From NCBI RefSeq assembly GCF_047730075.1, contig NZ_CP159831.1, positions 1,550,001 through 1,614,000 on the forward strand: DNA of 64,000 nt, in the 5' to 3' direction. The notes under the pieces were generated by a model that was not told the origin of the DNA, searched no databases, and was given only the letters and a program-made list of their open reading frames with translations. A program made the translations under genes and the position numbers. Below, piece after piece: positions 44,681 through 53,096 of the stretch (the first letter of the stretch is position 1; each line of letters opens with the position of its first letter). This stretch comes from Njordibacter sp905182035 (GTDB taxonomy: Bacteria > Pseudomonadota > Gammaproteobacteria > Pseudomonadales > Balneatricaceae).

Positions 44681-45379
44681 CTAAGCCGCACGCTTTGCAG
44701 CAATGAACTTCTTCGCTGTTTCTACAGCGACTGCAGCATCGCGACAATACGCATCTGCACCAACAGCATCACCAAACTCTTCGTTAAGTGGTGCACCACC
44801 AACAAGAACTATGAAATCGTCACGGATACCCTGTTCTTTCATGGTGTCGATAACAACTTTCATGTAAGGCATAGTAGTGGTCAGTAGCGCAGACATGCCA
44901 AGAATATCTGGTTTATGTTCTTCTAAAGCTGCTAAGTACTTGTCTACAGGGCAGTTGATGCCAAGATCGATTACTTCAAAGCCAGCACCTTCCCACATCA
45001 TGGCAACAAGGTTCTTGCCAATATCGTGGATATCGCCTTTAACTGTGCCAATAACGGCTTTACCTACAGGCAGCGCTCCCGTTTCAGCAAGTAACGGGCG
45101 TAGTATTTTCATGCCTGCTTTCATTGCATTGGCGGCCATTAGCACTTCTGGCACAAACAAAATACCATCACGGAAATCAATACCTACAATGTTCATCCCA
45201 CCCACAAGGGCGTCGTTTAGCACTCTGTCTGGCATCCAACCACGACCCAGCAAGATTTCTGTACCCTCTGCAATTTCATCTTCCATACCATCATAGAGGT
45301 CGTCATGCATCTGTACCGTAAGGTCTTCGTCACTAAGACTATTCAGATCGAGGTCTTCTTCATACTGGTCATCGGACAT
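44681..45379 (-). CDS. Corrinoid-binding methyltransferase protein (MtgC/MttC-like)
   Basis: Protein of 232 residues. An N-terminal helical cap (about 10-95) is followed by a B12-binding Rossmann domain (about 100-230) with the base-off/His-on signature GDIHDIGKNLV (D-x-H-x2-G), the middle SALLTTTMP and the late VGGAPLNEEF. It would carry the methyl group on cobalt between a substrate methyltransferase and the pterin methyltransferase. It is the first gene of the minus-strand cluster, divergent from folD. The MttB/MtgB-type methyltransferase that would load it is not in this window. Confidence 0.92.
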   Translation of the reverse strand: MSDDQYEEDLDLNSLSDEDLTVQMHDDLYDGMEDEIAEGTEILLGRGWMPDRVLNDALVGGMNIVGIDFRDGILFVPEVLMAANAMKAGMKILRPLLAETGALPVGKAVIGTVKGDIHDIGKNLVAMMWEGAGFEVIDLGINCPVDKYLAALEEHKPDILGMSALLTTTMPYMKVVIDTMKEQGIRDDFIVLVGGAPLNEEFGDAVGADAYCRDAAVAVETAKKFIAAKRAA

Positions 45380-45767
45380 AGATTCTTCTCCTACAGGAAA
45401 GTGGCATTACATTGAGGCTTCAAAGAATGGCAATATCAGGGCGCTAGATTATCTAGGATGGTGATTTTGAGCTAACTTGCCTACGACAAAGCATTATCGA
45501 AACGCGACCGATTATGCATCTTTAGACTAGACACTAAGGATCTATCATACCACTAGCAAACCCTTGCGTTACGTGAGTTTTACCCATGCAGCCTGAATCA
45601 TATTCAAGTCAAGCAACAAACACATTCACATCATCACCGCCCACTAATAACAAGATGACCTAACATGCTGATCGAAATTAAGATAAAATGCTCGTCGAAT
45701 TAGCAAGTCTATTATCGAGCAGCTCCCAATTGGGCTGTTTTCTATTACTAAAATGAGCTATCCCATA
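45380..45767. promoter_or_regulatory. Divergent spacer between the corrinoid protein gene and folD
   Basis: 388 bases with no convincing gene. It contains a hairpin CAGC(T)CCC-AATT-GGGCTG followed by TTTTC at 45720-45743, just before folD, shaped like a small attenuator or terminator, and a short palindrome TAGATTATCTA at about 45447-45457. It is the natural place for a common control site of the methyl-transfer genes and folD. No cobalamin riboswitch core was recognised on either strand. Confidence 0.45.
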
Positions 45768-46649
45768 ATGGCACACCTTATCGACGGCAAGCAGTACGCT
45801 GCTAAACTACGTGAAAAAATGACCGGTCAAATTTCTTCTATGAAAGCAGACCACAACATCGTTCCCGGCTTAGCCGTTGTGCTAGTAGGGGAAGACCCTG
45901 CCAGCCAAGTTTACGTGCGCAGCAAGGGCAAGCAAGCCAAGGAATGTGGCATCACATCTATTGAACACAAACTAGAAGACACCACATCGGAAGCGTTTTT
46001 GCTTAATCTGATTAATGACATGAACAACGACCCGGCCATCAATGGCATTTTGGTCCAACTGCCATTACCCAAGCACATTGACTCAGCTAAGGTTCTTGAG
46101 GCTATTGACCCCGCCAAAGACGTCGATGGGTTTCACCCAATTAACGTCGGTATGTTGTCTACTGGTGGCGAAGGCATGATTCCATGCACCCCTCTTGGTA
46201 GCCTTATGATGCTGCAAGATTACCATGGTGATCTAACAGGCATGAACGCTGTTGTTGTAGGCCGTTCTAACATCGTTGGAAAGCCAATGTTTAACCTTTT
46301 GCTTCAGCAAAGCTGTACCGTAACCGTTGCCCACTCTCGCACCAAGAACATCGAAGCTGTTGTGCGTGAAGCAGACATCGTTGTTGCAGCTGTAGGTGTT
46401 CCTGAGCTTGTTAAAGGTGACTGGATCAAACCAGGTGCAACTGTAATTGACGTGGGCATCAATCGTATTGAAACCGCTGATGGCAAAACCAAGCTAGTGG
46501 GTGACGTCCATTTTGAAAGTGCAGAAAAAGTAGCTGGCGCAATCACCCCTGTGCCAGGCGGTGTTGGCCCAATGACTATTGCATGTTTGCTGTATAACAC
46601 AATGGTTGCTACCTGCCGCCATAACAACGTTGATTTGCCAACTGCATAA
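45768..46649 (+). CDS. folD: Methylenetetrahydrofolate dehydrogenase / cyclohydrolase
   Basis: Bifunctional enzyme of 293 residues that converts 5,10-methylene-THF to 10-formyl-THF with NADP. It shows VLVGEDPASQVYVRSKGKQAKE (catalytic lysine), GILVQLPLPKHI, the cofactor loop VVGRSNIVGKPM and PVPGGVGPMTIACL. The frame opens with MSYPI at 45753; the second ATG at 45768 gives the usual start. It is divergent from the corrinoid protein gene and could finish oxidation of methyl groups delivered by that cluster. Confidence 0.95.
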   Translation: MAHLIDGKQYAAKLREKMTGQISSMKADHNIVPGLAVVLVGEDPASQVYVRSKGKQAKECGITSIEHKLEDTTSEAFLLNLINDMNNDPAINGILVQLPLPKHIDSAKVLEAIDPAKDVDGFHPINVGMLSTGGEGMIPCTPLGSLMMLQDYHGDLTGMNAVVVGRSNIVGKPMFNLLLQQSCTVTVAHSRTKNIEAVVREADIVVAAVGVPELVKGDWIKPGATVIDVGINRIETADGKTKLVGDVHFESAEKVAGAITPVPGGVGPMTIACLLYNTMVATCRHNNVDLPTA

Positions 46650-46717
46650 CTGCTTGATTGCTTCGCCCACAAAGACACATAGCAGTTGTTGTGAGGAGCG
46701 AAGCGACAAAGTAACCC

Positions 46718-46751
46718 AATAAAAAAGGCCTCAATTGAGACCTTTTTTATT
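46718..46751. terminator. Bidirectional terminator between folD and tag
   Basis: AATAAAAAAGG, CTCAATTGAG and CCTTTTTTATT form a near-perfect palindrome between the convergent folD and glycosylase genes. A-tracts and T-tracts on both sides allow termination in either direction. Confidence 0.85.
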
Positions 46752-46763
46752 GCTTATCACTTA

Positions 46764-47462
46764 TTAATGACGAGTATCAGGAACGTAGTTCTGTCCTACA
46801 GAACTGGCACAAATCCGGCTTAAACGGTTGAAGGAAAACCCAGTTTGTTGACGCCAATCGTTAAAGCAACCTTGTACCTTAGTTAAGTCGCTTTTATTTG
46901 AAGGTTGATTGGCAACGTCTAGCCCTGCACCTTGTAAGCATGTCACCACATCAGCACTAAGCATAAATGTATCCAGACCCATTTGGCGCAACATGCGAGG
47001 TCCACTCATACCTCCCAAGCGGCAACCAGCAAGCTTTAGATGCCGATACAGTCCCACCAAATCATCTTCTGGCCACTGTTGCAAAAAGGCTGCATAACTG
47101 CCAAATTGATGACTTTGGTCATTAATATAAGCAGCATTTTGCGGTACGGTCAGTATTTTCGTCATATGACGTACAATACGTTTGTCACGACCAAATGTTT
47201 CTAATTGCTCAGGGCTGAGAAGAACTATCTTTTGCGTATCAAAACCAAAAAAAACTGTTTCAAAATTGGGCCATTTATTCTCTATGACCCGCCATATAGA
47301 TCCAGCCTGAAATACCACTTTGGTCATCATGGATAAAAACCGATGGTCAGCTTGGGATGCAAACACTGCTTTGGACAAGGGTTCTGCAATCCGAACCTCT
47401 AACCCTCGCTCTCCACCCTTGCGCTGCAAAGCCCGGTTAAGAATGGGCTGGAAATCCACCAT
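46764..47462 (-). CDS. DNA-3-methyladenine glycosylase I-family protein
   Basis: Protein of 232 residues of the PF03352 (Tag) family, which removes 3-methyladenine from alkylated DNA by base excision. Family-like segments are FQPILNRALQRKGGERGLE, FQAGSIWRVIENKWPNFE, LKLAGCRLGGMSGPRMLR and DTFMLSADVVTCLQ (helix-hairpin-helix region). It is more divergent than E. coli Tag, and the N-terminal zinc-snap cysteines of Tag are not visible, so I leave the symbol empty. It stands alone between two terminators. Confidence 0.75.
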   Translation of the reverse strand: MVDFQPILNRALQRKGGERGLEVRIAEPLSKAVFASQADHRFLSMMTKVVFQAGSIWRVIENKWPNFETVFFGFDTQKIVLLSPEQLETFGRDKRIVRHMTKILTVPQNAAYINDQSHQFGSYAAFLQQWPEDDLVGLYRHLKLAGCRLGGMSGPRMLRQMGLDTFMLSADVVTCLQGAGLDVANQPSNKSDLTKVQGCFNDWRQQTGFSFNRLSRICASSVGQNYVPDTRH

Positions 47463-47622
47463 GAATTACCTCTCTATTTAACTTCGTGTGAAACATTATA
47501 ACTAAGTCAGCTTTGCATTGCTTCGCTTCAATCCCAAAAACAGGCTTAGACATTAGGCCTATAAACTGTCAGAGAAAGATGCATAAGGGCAAAGAAATCT
47601 AACACATTCCAAACGGTATCCA

Positions 47623-47651
47623 CAAAAAAAGGCCTCAAATGAGGCCCTTTT
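47623..47651 (-). terminator. Terminator after glyA
   Basis: On the minus strand GGGCCTCA-TTTGAGGCC is followed by a run of seven T, 17 bases past the glyA stop. It is a classic rho-independent terminator. Confidence 0.85.
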
Positions 47652-47667
47652 ATTTACTTACAATAGC

Positions 47668-48918
47668 TTATTTATAAACTGGGAAGCGTGCACAAAGCGC
47701 AGAAACTTTGCCACGCACTTCTGTGTTAACTGCATCGTCTTCAATGTTATCCATCACGTCACACATCCAACCTGTAAGATTACGCACTTCTTCTGGACCA
47801 AAACCACGGGTGGTGATTGCCGGCGTACCTACACGAATACCAGAGGTCACAAAAGGTGATTGTGGGTCGTTAGGGACAGAGTTCTTGTTTACAGTAATGT
47901 GGGCGTTACCTAACGCAGCATCGGCAGCCTTACCAGTAATACCCTTAGCAATTAGGTCAACCAACATCAGGTGATTTTCCGTGCCACCCGAAACGATCTT
48001 GTAACCGCGCGACTGGAATACCTCTGCCATTACCTTAGCATTGACACATACTTGGCCTTGGTATTCAGTAAATGAAGGCTCTAACGCTTCTTTGAAGGCT
48101 ACCGCTTTAGCAGCGATAACGTGCATCAAAGGACCACCCTGCTGGCCTGGGAACACTGCCGAGTTAAACTTTTTCTCAAGTTCTGGGTTAGCCTTAGCAA
48201 CGATTAAACCACCTCGTGGACCACGCAGGGTCTTATGGGTCGTGGTAGTGCAAACATCTGCATACGGCACTGGGTTAGGATAATGACCAGTAGCCACTAA
48301 ACCAGCAACATGAGCCATATCAACAAGAAGATAAGCACCAACGCTATCAGCGATATCACGGAATTTACTCCAGTCCATCACCTGTGAGTATGCAGAAAAT
48401 CCTGCCACGATCATTTTTGGCTGGTGCTCAGTAGCTAGACGTTGAATTTCATCATAGTCCAAAGTACCTGCTTCATTCAGCCCATATTGGATTGCGTTAT
48501 AGTTTTTGCCAGAGAAGTTTACATGTGAACCGTGAGTTAAGTGACCACCGTGAGCTAAACTCATGCCCAGAATTGTATCACCTGGTGTAATCAAGGCTTG
48601 GTATACTGCAGCGTTAGCTTGTGAGCCAGAGTGGGGCTGCACATTAACGTAGTCAGCACCAAACAACAGCTTGGCTCGCTCTATAGCCAATACCTCAGCC
48701 GTATCTACATGCTCACAACCACCATAGTAACGCTTGTGAGGATAACCTTCAGCATACTTGTTGGTTAGGCCAGACCCTTGAGCTTCCATTACGCGGGTGC
48801 TAGTGTAGTTTTCTGAAGCAATCAATTCCACGTGATCTTCTTGGCGCTGCTCTTCTGCTTGAATACTGGCCCAAAGTTCCGGGTCAAAGTCACTGATACG
48901 ATCGGACTTGTTAAACAT
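47668..48918 (-). CDS. glyA: Serine hydroxymethyltransferase
   Basis: PLP enzyme of 416 residues that interconverts serine plus THF with glycine plus methylene-THF. It shows the start AEEQRQEDHVELIASENYTS, HGGHLTHGSHVNFSGK, DMAHVAGLVATGHYPNP and the cofactor lysine in TTTHKTLRGPRGG. It may be the housekeeping copy. Lying near the corrinoid/folate genes, it can also send methyl-derived methylene-THF into serine. There is no clear glycine riboswitch upstream. Confidence 0.97.
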   Translation of the reverse strand: MFNKSDRISDFDPELWASIQAEEQRQEDHVELIASENYTSTRVMEAQGSGLTNKYAEGYPHKRYYGGCEHVDTAEVLAIERAKLLFGADYVNVQPHSGSQANAAVYQALITPGDTILGMSLAHGGHLTHGSHVNFSGKNYNAIQYGLNEAGTLDYDEIQRLATEHQPKMIVAGFSAYSQVMDWSKFRDIADSVGAYLLVDMAHVAGLVATGHYPNPVPYADVCTTTTHKTLRGPRGGLIVAKANPELEKKFNSAVFPGQQGGPLMHVIAAKAVAFKEALEPSFTEYQGQVCVNAKVMAEVFQSRGYKIVSGGTENHLMLVDLIAKGITGKAADAALGNAHITVNKNSVPNDPQSPFVTSGIRVGTPAITTRGFGPEEVRNLTGWMCDVMDNIEDDAVNTEVRGKVSALCARFPVYK

Positions 48919-49654
48919 TACTTACTCCCAAAAAATGAATTCCCAACAAAGGGACATATAATTGCTAAAACTGTAAAATCTATACGACCAATTAACAGAC
49001 CTTTGTGCATGGCCAAACTAAAATATTTTCAATCGTGCATGATAGCGACTATGAGTTAGTCCACTTAGTTTGATACGACACTGCGTTGTGTGGCAGCGAA
49101 TTATAACCGTTGTATTGGCTCTATATAACCACAAAGAGCCAACAAATGTAGTAAAGCCAGCGGCTCAAGCCATCAAATTTAGATATGTTTGTTATTTGTT
49201 AAATCTATAAGACGACTAGCACCGCAAGTACTGACGAGACATCACAGGGTTGGCTTGCAACCCATATACCCAGCTTACAAAATAGCCTTAAAAATTTGGG
49301 TAGCTTGGGGGTTTTATAAACGATCGCTTAACCAAATTCAATAACTGCAACACTACCCTATTATCGTTTGAATTCGAGTAGCAAATCGGTTTAATTCCTC
49401 GGCAGACTGATACTTACCTATGCACTACAGCAGATATTATATTACCTACGCTTATTGCTATTGGCTTGTATATTTGACCCTATCACATTAGCTTTTTTTG
49501 GTTTCAATATCATTACAGTCACCTTAACCCCAACCATATCGACAACCAGATAATTCGACCAACCATGATAGGCTTTAATGATATTAGTCACGGTTTTTTA
49601 TAGCCCTGATCACCAGTCCAAAGCCTGGCCTTTAGGCTAAAGGGATTAATCTTT
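48919..49654. other. 736-base region without a recognisable gene
   Basis: No open frame with family resemblance or a good ribosome site was found. The part next to glyA should hold its promoter. A perfect hairpin GGGTTG-GCTTG-CAACCC lies at 49247-49263, and CCTTTAG-G-CTAAAGG at about 49630-49644 sits near the nfeD stop. A small RNA is possible but not shown, and no tRNA was recognised. Confidence 0.4.
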
Positions 49655-50110
49655 TTATACGCCTGCTTTACCGATTAACAACACCATTTCTCGGCTGCCT
49701 ATCACTTTAACCTGAGTACCAGCTGATAAATTGGTTTCAGATTCCACACGCCATAAGGTGTCTCCCACCTGCATCTTGCCTTGGCCACCTGTCATATCTT
49801 TGGTTAGAGCAAACTCGCGACCAACCAACTGAGAAGCGCGATCATTTAATTTAGGTAAATCTGTTTCTTGGTTAAAGCCCCTGAAGCGATACCAAAACCA
49901 AACCGAACATAACAGGCCCAATAACGCAAACAAGGATATTTGTTTCTGCCATGATAAGTCAGGCCAAATGTAGCTAATGAGAGCTACTTCCAAGGCTGCC
50001 ATTACCGCACCTAATAAGAAACCAGCAGCGCCTAGAGCTTCGCCAGCAATTAACACAATAGCTAAGATAATCCAGTGCCAAAACTGCATGGCTTCAAAAA
50101 ATTCGATCAT
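49655..50110 (-). CDS. NfeD-like membrane protein
   Basis: Protein of 151 residues with three or four N-terminal hydrophobic segments and a C-terminal OB-fold-like domain (about 85-150, with LVGREFALTKDMTGGQGKMQVGD). This short NfeD class partners with SPFH proteins at the membrane. Its ATG overlaps the stop of the SPFH gene (TAATG), so the two are co-translated. Confidence 0.88.
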   Translation of the reverse strand: MIEFFEAMQFWHWIILAIVLIAGEALGAAGFLLGAVMAALEVALISYIWPDLSWQKQISLFALLGLLCSVWFWYRFRGFNQETDLPKLNDRASQLVGREFALTKDMTGGQGKMQVGDTLWRVESETNLSAGTQVKVIGSREMVLLIGKAGV

Positions 50111-51045
50111 TAGGTTTTATCACTCATTTCTTTAACAAGTTCACTGATGCCCGCAACAGAGCCAATCACACTGCTGGCCTCTAGAGGAATCATCATCACC
50201 TTGTTGTTATCAGATGCCGCTAGTTTACCTAAAGCATCAATGTATTTCTGGGCAATAAAGTAATTAACCGCCCGTGAATCACCATTTTGAATCGCTTCGG
50301 ACACCATTTGAGTGGCTTTAGCTTCTGCTTCTGCTAATCGTTCACGAGCTTCAGCTTCGCGCTTAGCCGCTTCTAACTGACCTTCAGCTTTAAGGATTTC
50401 AGACTGTTTCTGGCCTTCGGCTATTTTAATTGCCGCTTCACGTTCGCCTTCTGCTTCCAAAATTTGTGCACGTTTCTCCCGTTCAGCCTTCATTTGCCGC
50501 GCCATGGCTGTGACCAAATCTTGTGGTGGCGCAATGTCTTTAATTTCGATACGGGTAACCTTCACACCCCACGGGTCCGTAGCATCATCAACCTTTGCCA
50601 ACAAATTGCCATTGATACGTTCGCGGTTAGACAACATTTCGTCAAGTTCCATAGACCCCAATACAGCACGGATATTGGTCATTACCAAGGTTTGCATCGC
50701 TCGTTCTAAATCGTTTATTTCATAAGCTGCTTTGGCTGCATCCTGAATTTGAAAGAAACACACTGCATCCGTCATCACTTGGGCATTATCTGAGGAAATG
50801 ATTTCCTGTGGGTCTACATCCAGCACCTGCTCCATCATATTGAGCTTTTGACCAACAGCATCTATAAAGGGCACTAATAAATGTAAACCTGGGTTGAGTG
50901 TGCGGGTGTATTTACCAAACCGTTCAACGGTCCAATTATATCCTTGGGGCACCATGCGGATACCTTTAAAGATGATTAGCACGGCCACCATAGTAAAAAA
51001 CAGTGCCGTTAAACTCTGGCCCAAATCAGCAATTGTCATAAACAA
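50110..51045 (-). CDS. SPFH/stomatin-like protein (QmcA-like)
   Basis: Protein of 311 residues: one N-terminal membrane segment (SLTALFFTMVAVLIIFKGI), an SPFH/band-7 domain (about 30-190, with VPQGYNWTVERFGKYTRTL), then a long Glu/Ala/Lys coiled coil (about 190-260). Such proteins form large membrane rings that scaffold or restrain proteases such as FtsH. The paired nfeD gene is the typical partner. Confidence 0.92.
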   Translation of the reverse strand: MFMTIADLGQSLTALFFTMVAVLIIFKGIRMVPQGYNWTVERFGKYTRTLNPGLHLLVPFIDAVGQKLNMMEQVLDVDPQEIISSDNAQVMTDAVCFFQIQDAAKAAYEINDLERAMQTLVMTNIRAVLGSMELDEMLSNRERINGNLLAKVDDATDPWGVKVTRIEIKDIAPPQDLVTAMARQMKAEREKRAQILEAEGEREAAIKIAEGQKQSEILKAEGQLEAAKREAEARERLAEAEAKATQMVSEAIQNGDSRAVNYFIAQKYIDALGKLAASDNNKVMMIPLEASSVIGSVAGISELVKEMSDKT

Positions 51046-51211
51046 ACCCTTATAGATAAATATGAAAGATTAATCATAGCCTTAGTTTGATAAAAAAGCA
51101 TGATTTATCCCATACAATTTAACCACCCTACTGTTTCCTGACCAAAGCGCATGTGCGAGAATAGCTATAGTTTGTAATTTTGCTATACCCGACTTCAAAC
51201 AAGGAAACACC

Positions 51212-52027
51212 ATGCCCAACAGCTTGTCGACGAGTGCCCGCCAAAATCAGCTCACCACTCATTACGCCAAAGGCGCGGCAGAAGCACTTTCTGCATTGAG
51301 CCGCAAGCGGTCAAGAGTACACTGCATTACTAGCACGGTGGCACAAGACATTTCCTCAGACGTCATATTAGCCGTGGGTGCTGGCTCATGTTTCACCATA
51401 GGGGTAGAAGAAATTACCGAATTGGTATCGGTTACTAATAGTCTTGTAGTGAACATAGGCACACTTGATAGCAACCGCAAGGCTGCCATCCGCCCCGCTA
51501 TTCAAGCAGCCAATGATTATTCAAAACCTTGGGTTTTAGACCCAGTTTCGGTCCACGCCTCAAAGAAACGCTGCGCCTACGCCATGGAACTGTTGCACTT
51601 TAGGCCCCACGTGATTCGCGCTAATGCTATGGAAATTAAGGCTCTGGCTGGTTCATCCAGCCCTATGGCCGCTCAGGAACTAGCCTTACAACAAGGCTGT
51701 GTAGTGGCCCAAACAGGCGAAACAGATTTAGTAACCAATGGTGTAAAAACCATCATGATCGCCAATGGCCACGAAATGCAAACCCGCATCTCAGCCATGG
51801 GGTGCGCTACTACAGCATTTATGGCGTGCTTTATGGCAGTAGACCATGATGCATTTGATGCTGCAGTTCAGGCATTACTAACCATGGGTGTAGCGGCAGA
51901 ACTAGCCGCAAACAAATCCTTAGGCCCAGGCAGTATGCACATGAACCTTTTGGATTCTATTTATGCCATTAACGAACAAACCCTCTCCCGTTATGGCCAT
52001 GTGTTAGAACTGGAACCTTCTAAATAG
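51212..52027 (+). CDS. ThiM-like kinase (hydroxyethylthiazole kinase family)
   Basis: Protein of 271 residues with the ribokinase-like ThiM fold: VHCITSTVAQDISSDVILAV, VVNIGTLDSNRKAAI, VLDPVSVHASKKR and AMGCATTAFMACF (with the catalytic-type Cys). ThiM phosphorylates hydroxyethylthiazole for thiamine salvage. The canonical DPVGVGAT segment is altered to DPVSVHAS, and no thiE, thiD or TPP riboswitch is nearby, so the substrate may differ. It is convergent with the GntR gene of the urate operon and has a good AAGGAAA ribosome site. Confidence 0.7.
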   Translation: MPNSLSTSARQNQLTTHYAKGAAEALSALSRKRSRVHCITSTVAQDISSDVILAVGAGSCFTIGVEEITELVSVTNSLVVNIGTLDSNRKAAIRPAIQAANDYSKPWVLDPVSVHASKKRCAYAMELLHFRPHVIRANAMEIKALAGSSSPMAAQELALQQGCVVAQTGETDLVTNGVKTIMIANGHEMQTRISAMGCATTAFMACFMAVDHDAFDAAVQALLTMGVAAELAANKSLGPGSMHMNLLDSIYAINEQTLSRYGHVLELEPSK

Positions 52028-52034
52028 CACTTTA

Positions 52035-52727
52035 TTAGGAACTAAGGTGAGCAAACGCCCCTTTTAAATTCGCCACCTGAGGGCTTTGGGTAAAATCACA
52101 ACCTTCTGCTATGTGGCCCAAATGGTGGGCCATTAACGTCTGGCCTTGTGCTTCGTCACCTAATCTTACGGCTTCTAGCAAGTGGCTATGTTCATCCCTA
52201 GCACAGGCATTACCACCACCATGGTTGTACATTGTGATAATGAGGGATGTCTGAGAAATTAACCCGCGTAACGCATGAACAAAAGGCTGGTTACCCGCTA
52301 CAATAGCTAGCTGTAAGTGAAACTCTCCAGAACGCCGCAACGCCGTGGCCATATCACCTTGGTCAATGGCACTTTGTTCTAGGTCTATCATGTGCTGCAA
52401 TTGCTGCACATCGGCCAACTTACAGCGCTGGCATGCCAACCTCACAACGGCTAGTTCAATGGTGTGCCGAGCTAACAAAATTTGCTCAGCTAAATCAGGC
52501 GTTGGTGCGGCAACAAAGGCACCTCGATTCTTATGAATTTCTACTACTTGCTCCAGCTGCAAACGTTGTAATGCTTGCCTAATAAGAGTGCGGCTTACAT
52601 TAAACAACAACGTTAATTCCACTTCATTAAGCTTAGTACCAGGCGCAAGGCGCTGGGACAGAATGCCATCGAACAACTGTCGGTAGGCATCCATTGGAGC
52701 ATCTTGCTTAGCCAAAGATAAAGACAC
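52035..52727 (-). CDS. GntR-family (FadR/FCD) regulator of the urate operon
   Basis: Regulator of 230 residues: an N-terminal winged helix (about 10-75, with LNEVELTLLFNVSRTLIRQAL) and an all-helical FCD ligand domain with the metal-site histidines of EFHLQLAI and DEHSHLLEAV. The frame runs back to 52832 inside uraH, but a GTG at 52727 has a GAGG site 10 bases before it and starts 4 bases after the uraH stop, so I choose it. As last gene of the operon it probably controls urate or allantoin use, binding the TTGTATACAA palindrome before puuE. Confidence 0.85.
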   Translation of the reverse strand: MSLSLAKQDAPMDAYRQLFDGILSQRLAPGTKLNEVELTLLFNVSRTLIRQALQRLQLEQVVEIHKNRGAFVAAPTPDLAEQILLARHTIELAVVRLACQRCKLADVQQLQHMIDLEQSAIDQGDMATALRRSGEFHLQLAIVAGNQPFVHALRGLISQTSLIITMYNHGGGNACARDEHSHLLEAVRLGDEAQGQTLMAHHLGHIAEGCDFTQSPQVANLKGAFAHLSS

Positions 52728-52731
52728 TAGA

Positions 52732-53085
52732 TTAACTACCTCGATAAGTGGAATAACTGTATGGCGAAACCAGCAATGGCACATGGTAATGTTCGCCTGC
52801 TTCAGCAATGCCAAAGCGCAGAGTAACCTCACTCAAAAATGCTGGGCTTGGCTGCACAATATTAGCTTGCTTAAAATAAGCTTCAACACCAAACTCAAGT
52901 TCGTATAGACCTATGGAGAAAGATTCATCCTGTAACAAAGGCCCATCGCAGCGGCCATCGCTATTGGTCATTTGCTGGCTTAACAATTGGCGCTGGTCAT
53001 CCAAAATCCGATAAAGGCTTACAGACATGTTACTACCAGGCACACCCTGGGCCGTATCTAATACATGTGTAGTTAAAAATCCCAT
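52732..53085 (-). CDS. uraH: 5-Hydroxyisourate hydrolase
   Basis: Transthyretin-like enzyme of 117 residues that opens 5-hydroxyisourate to OHCU after urate oxidation. It has the N-terminal THVLDTAQG histidine motif, an internal histidine in HYHVPLLVSPYSYS and the diagnostic C-terminal tetrapeptide YRGS. The frame extends 14 codons upstream, but the ATG at 53085 (MGFLTTHVLD) is the family start. It follows puuD by 11 bases. Confidence 0.95.
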   Translation of the reverse strand: MGFLTTHVLDTAQGVPGSNMSVSLYRILDDQRQLLSQQMTNSDGRCDGPLLQDESFSIGLYELEFGVEAYFKQANIVQPSPAFLSEVTLRFGIAEAGEHYHVPLLVSPYSYSTYRGS

Positions 53086-53096
53086 GACATCAATCC

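Noticed and set aside
45380..45767. A cobalamin riboswitch before the corrinoid protein gene
   Set aside because: No B12-box-like core was recognised on either strand.
48919..49100. A glycine riboswitch before glyA
   Set aside because: The conserved GGAGAG-type core segments were not found in the minus-strand leader.
51046..51211. A TPP riboswitch before the ThiM-like gene
   Set aside because: The conserved CUGAGA and ACCUGA elements are absent from the leader.
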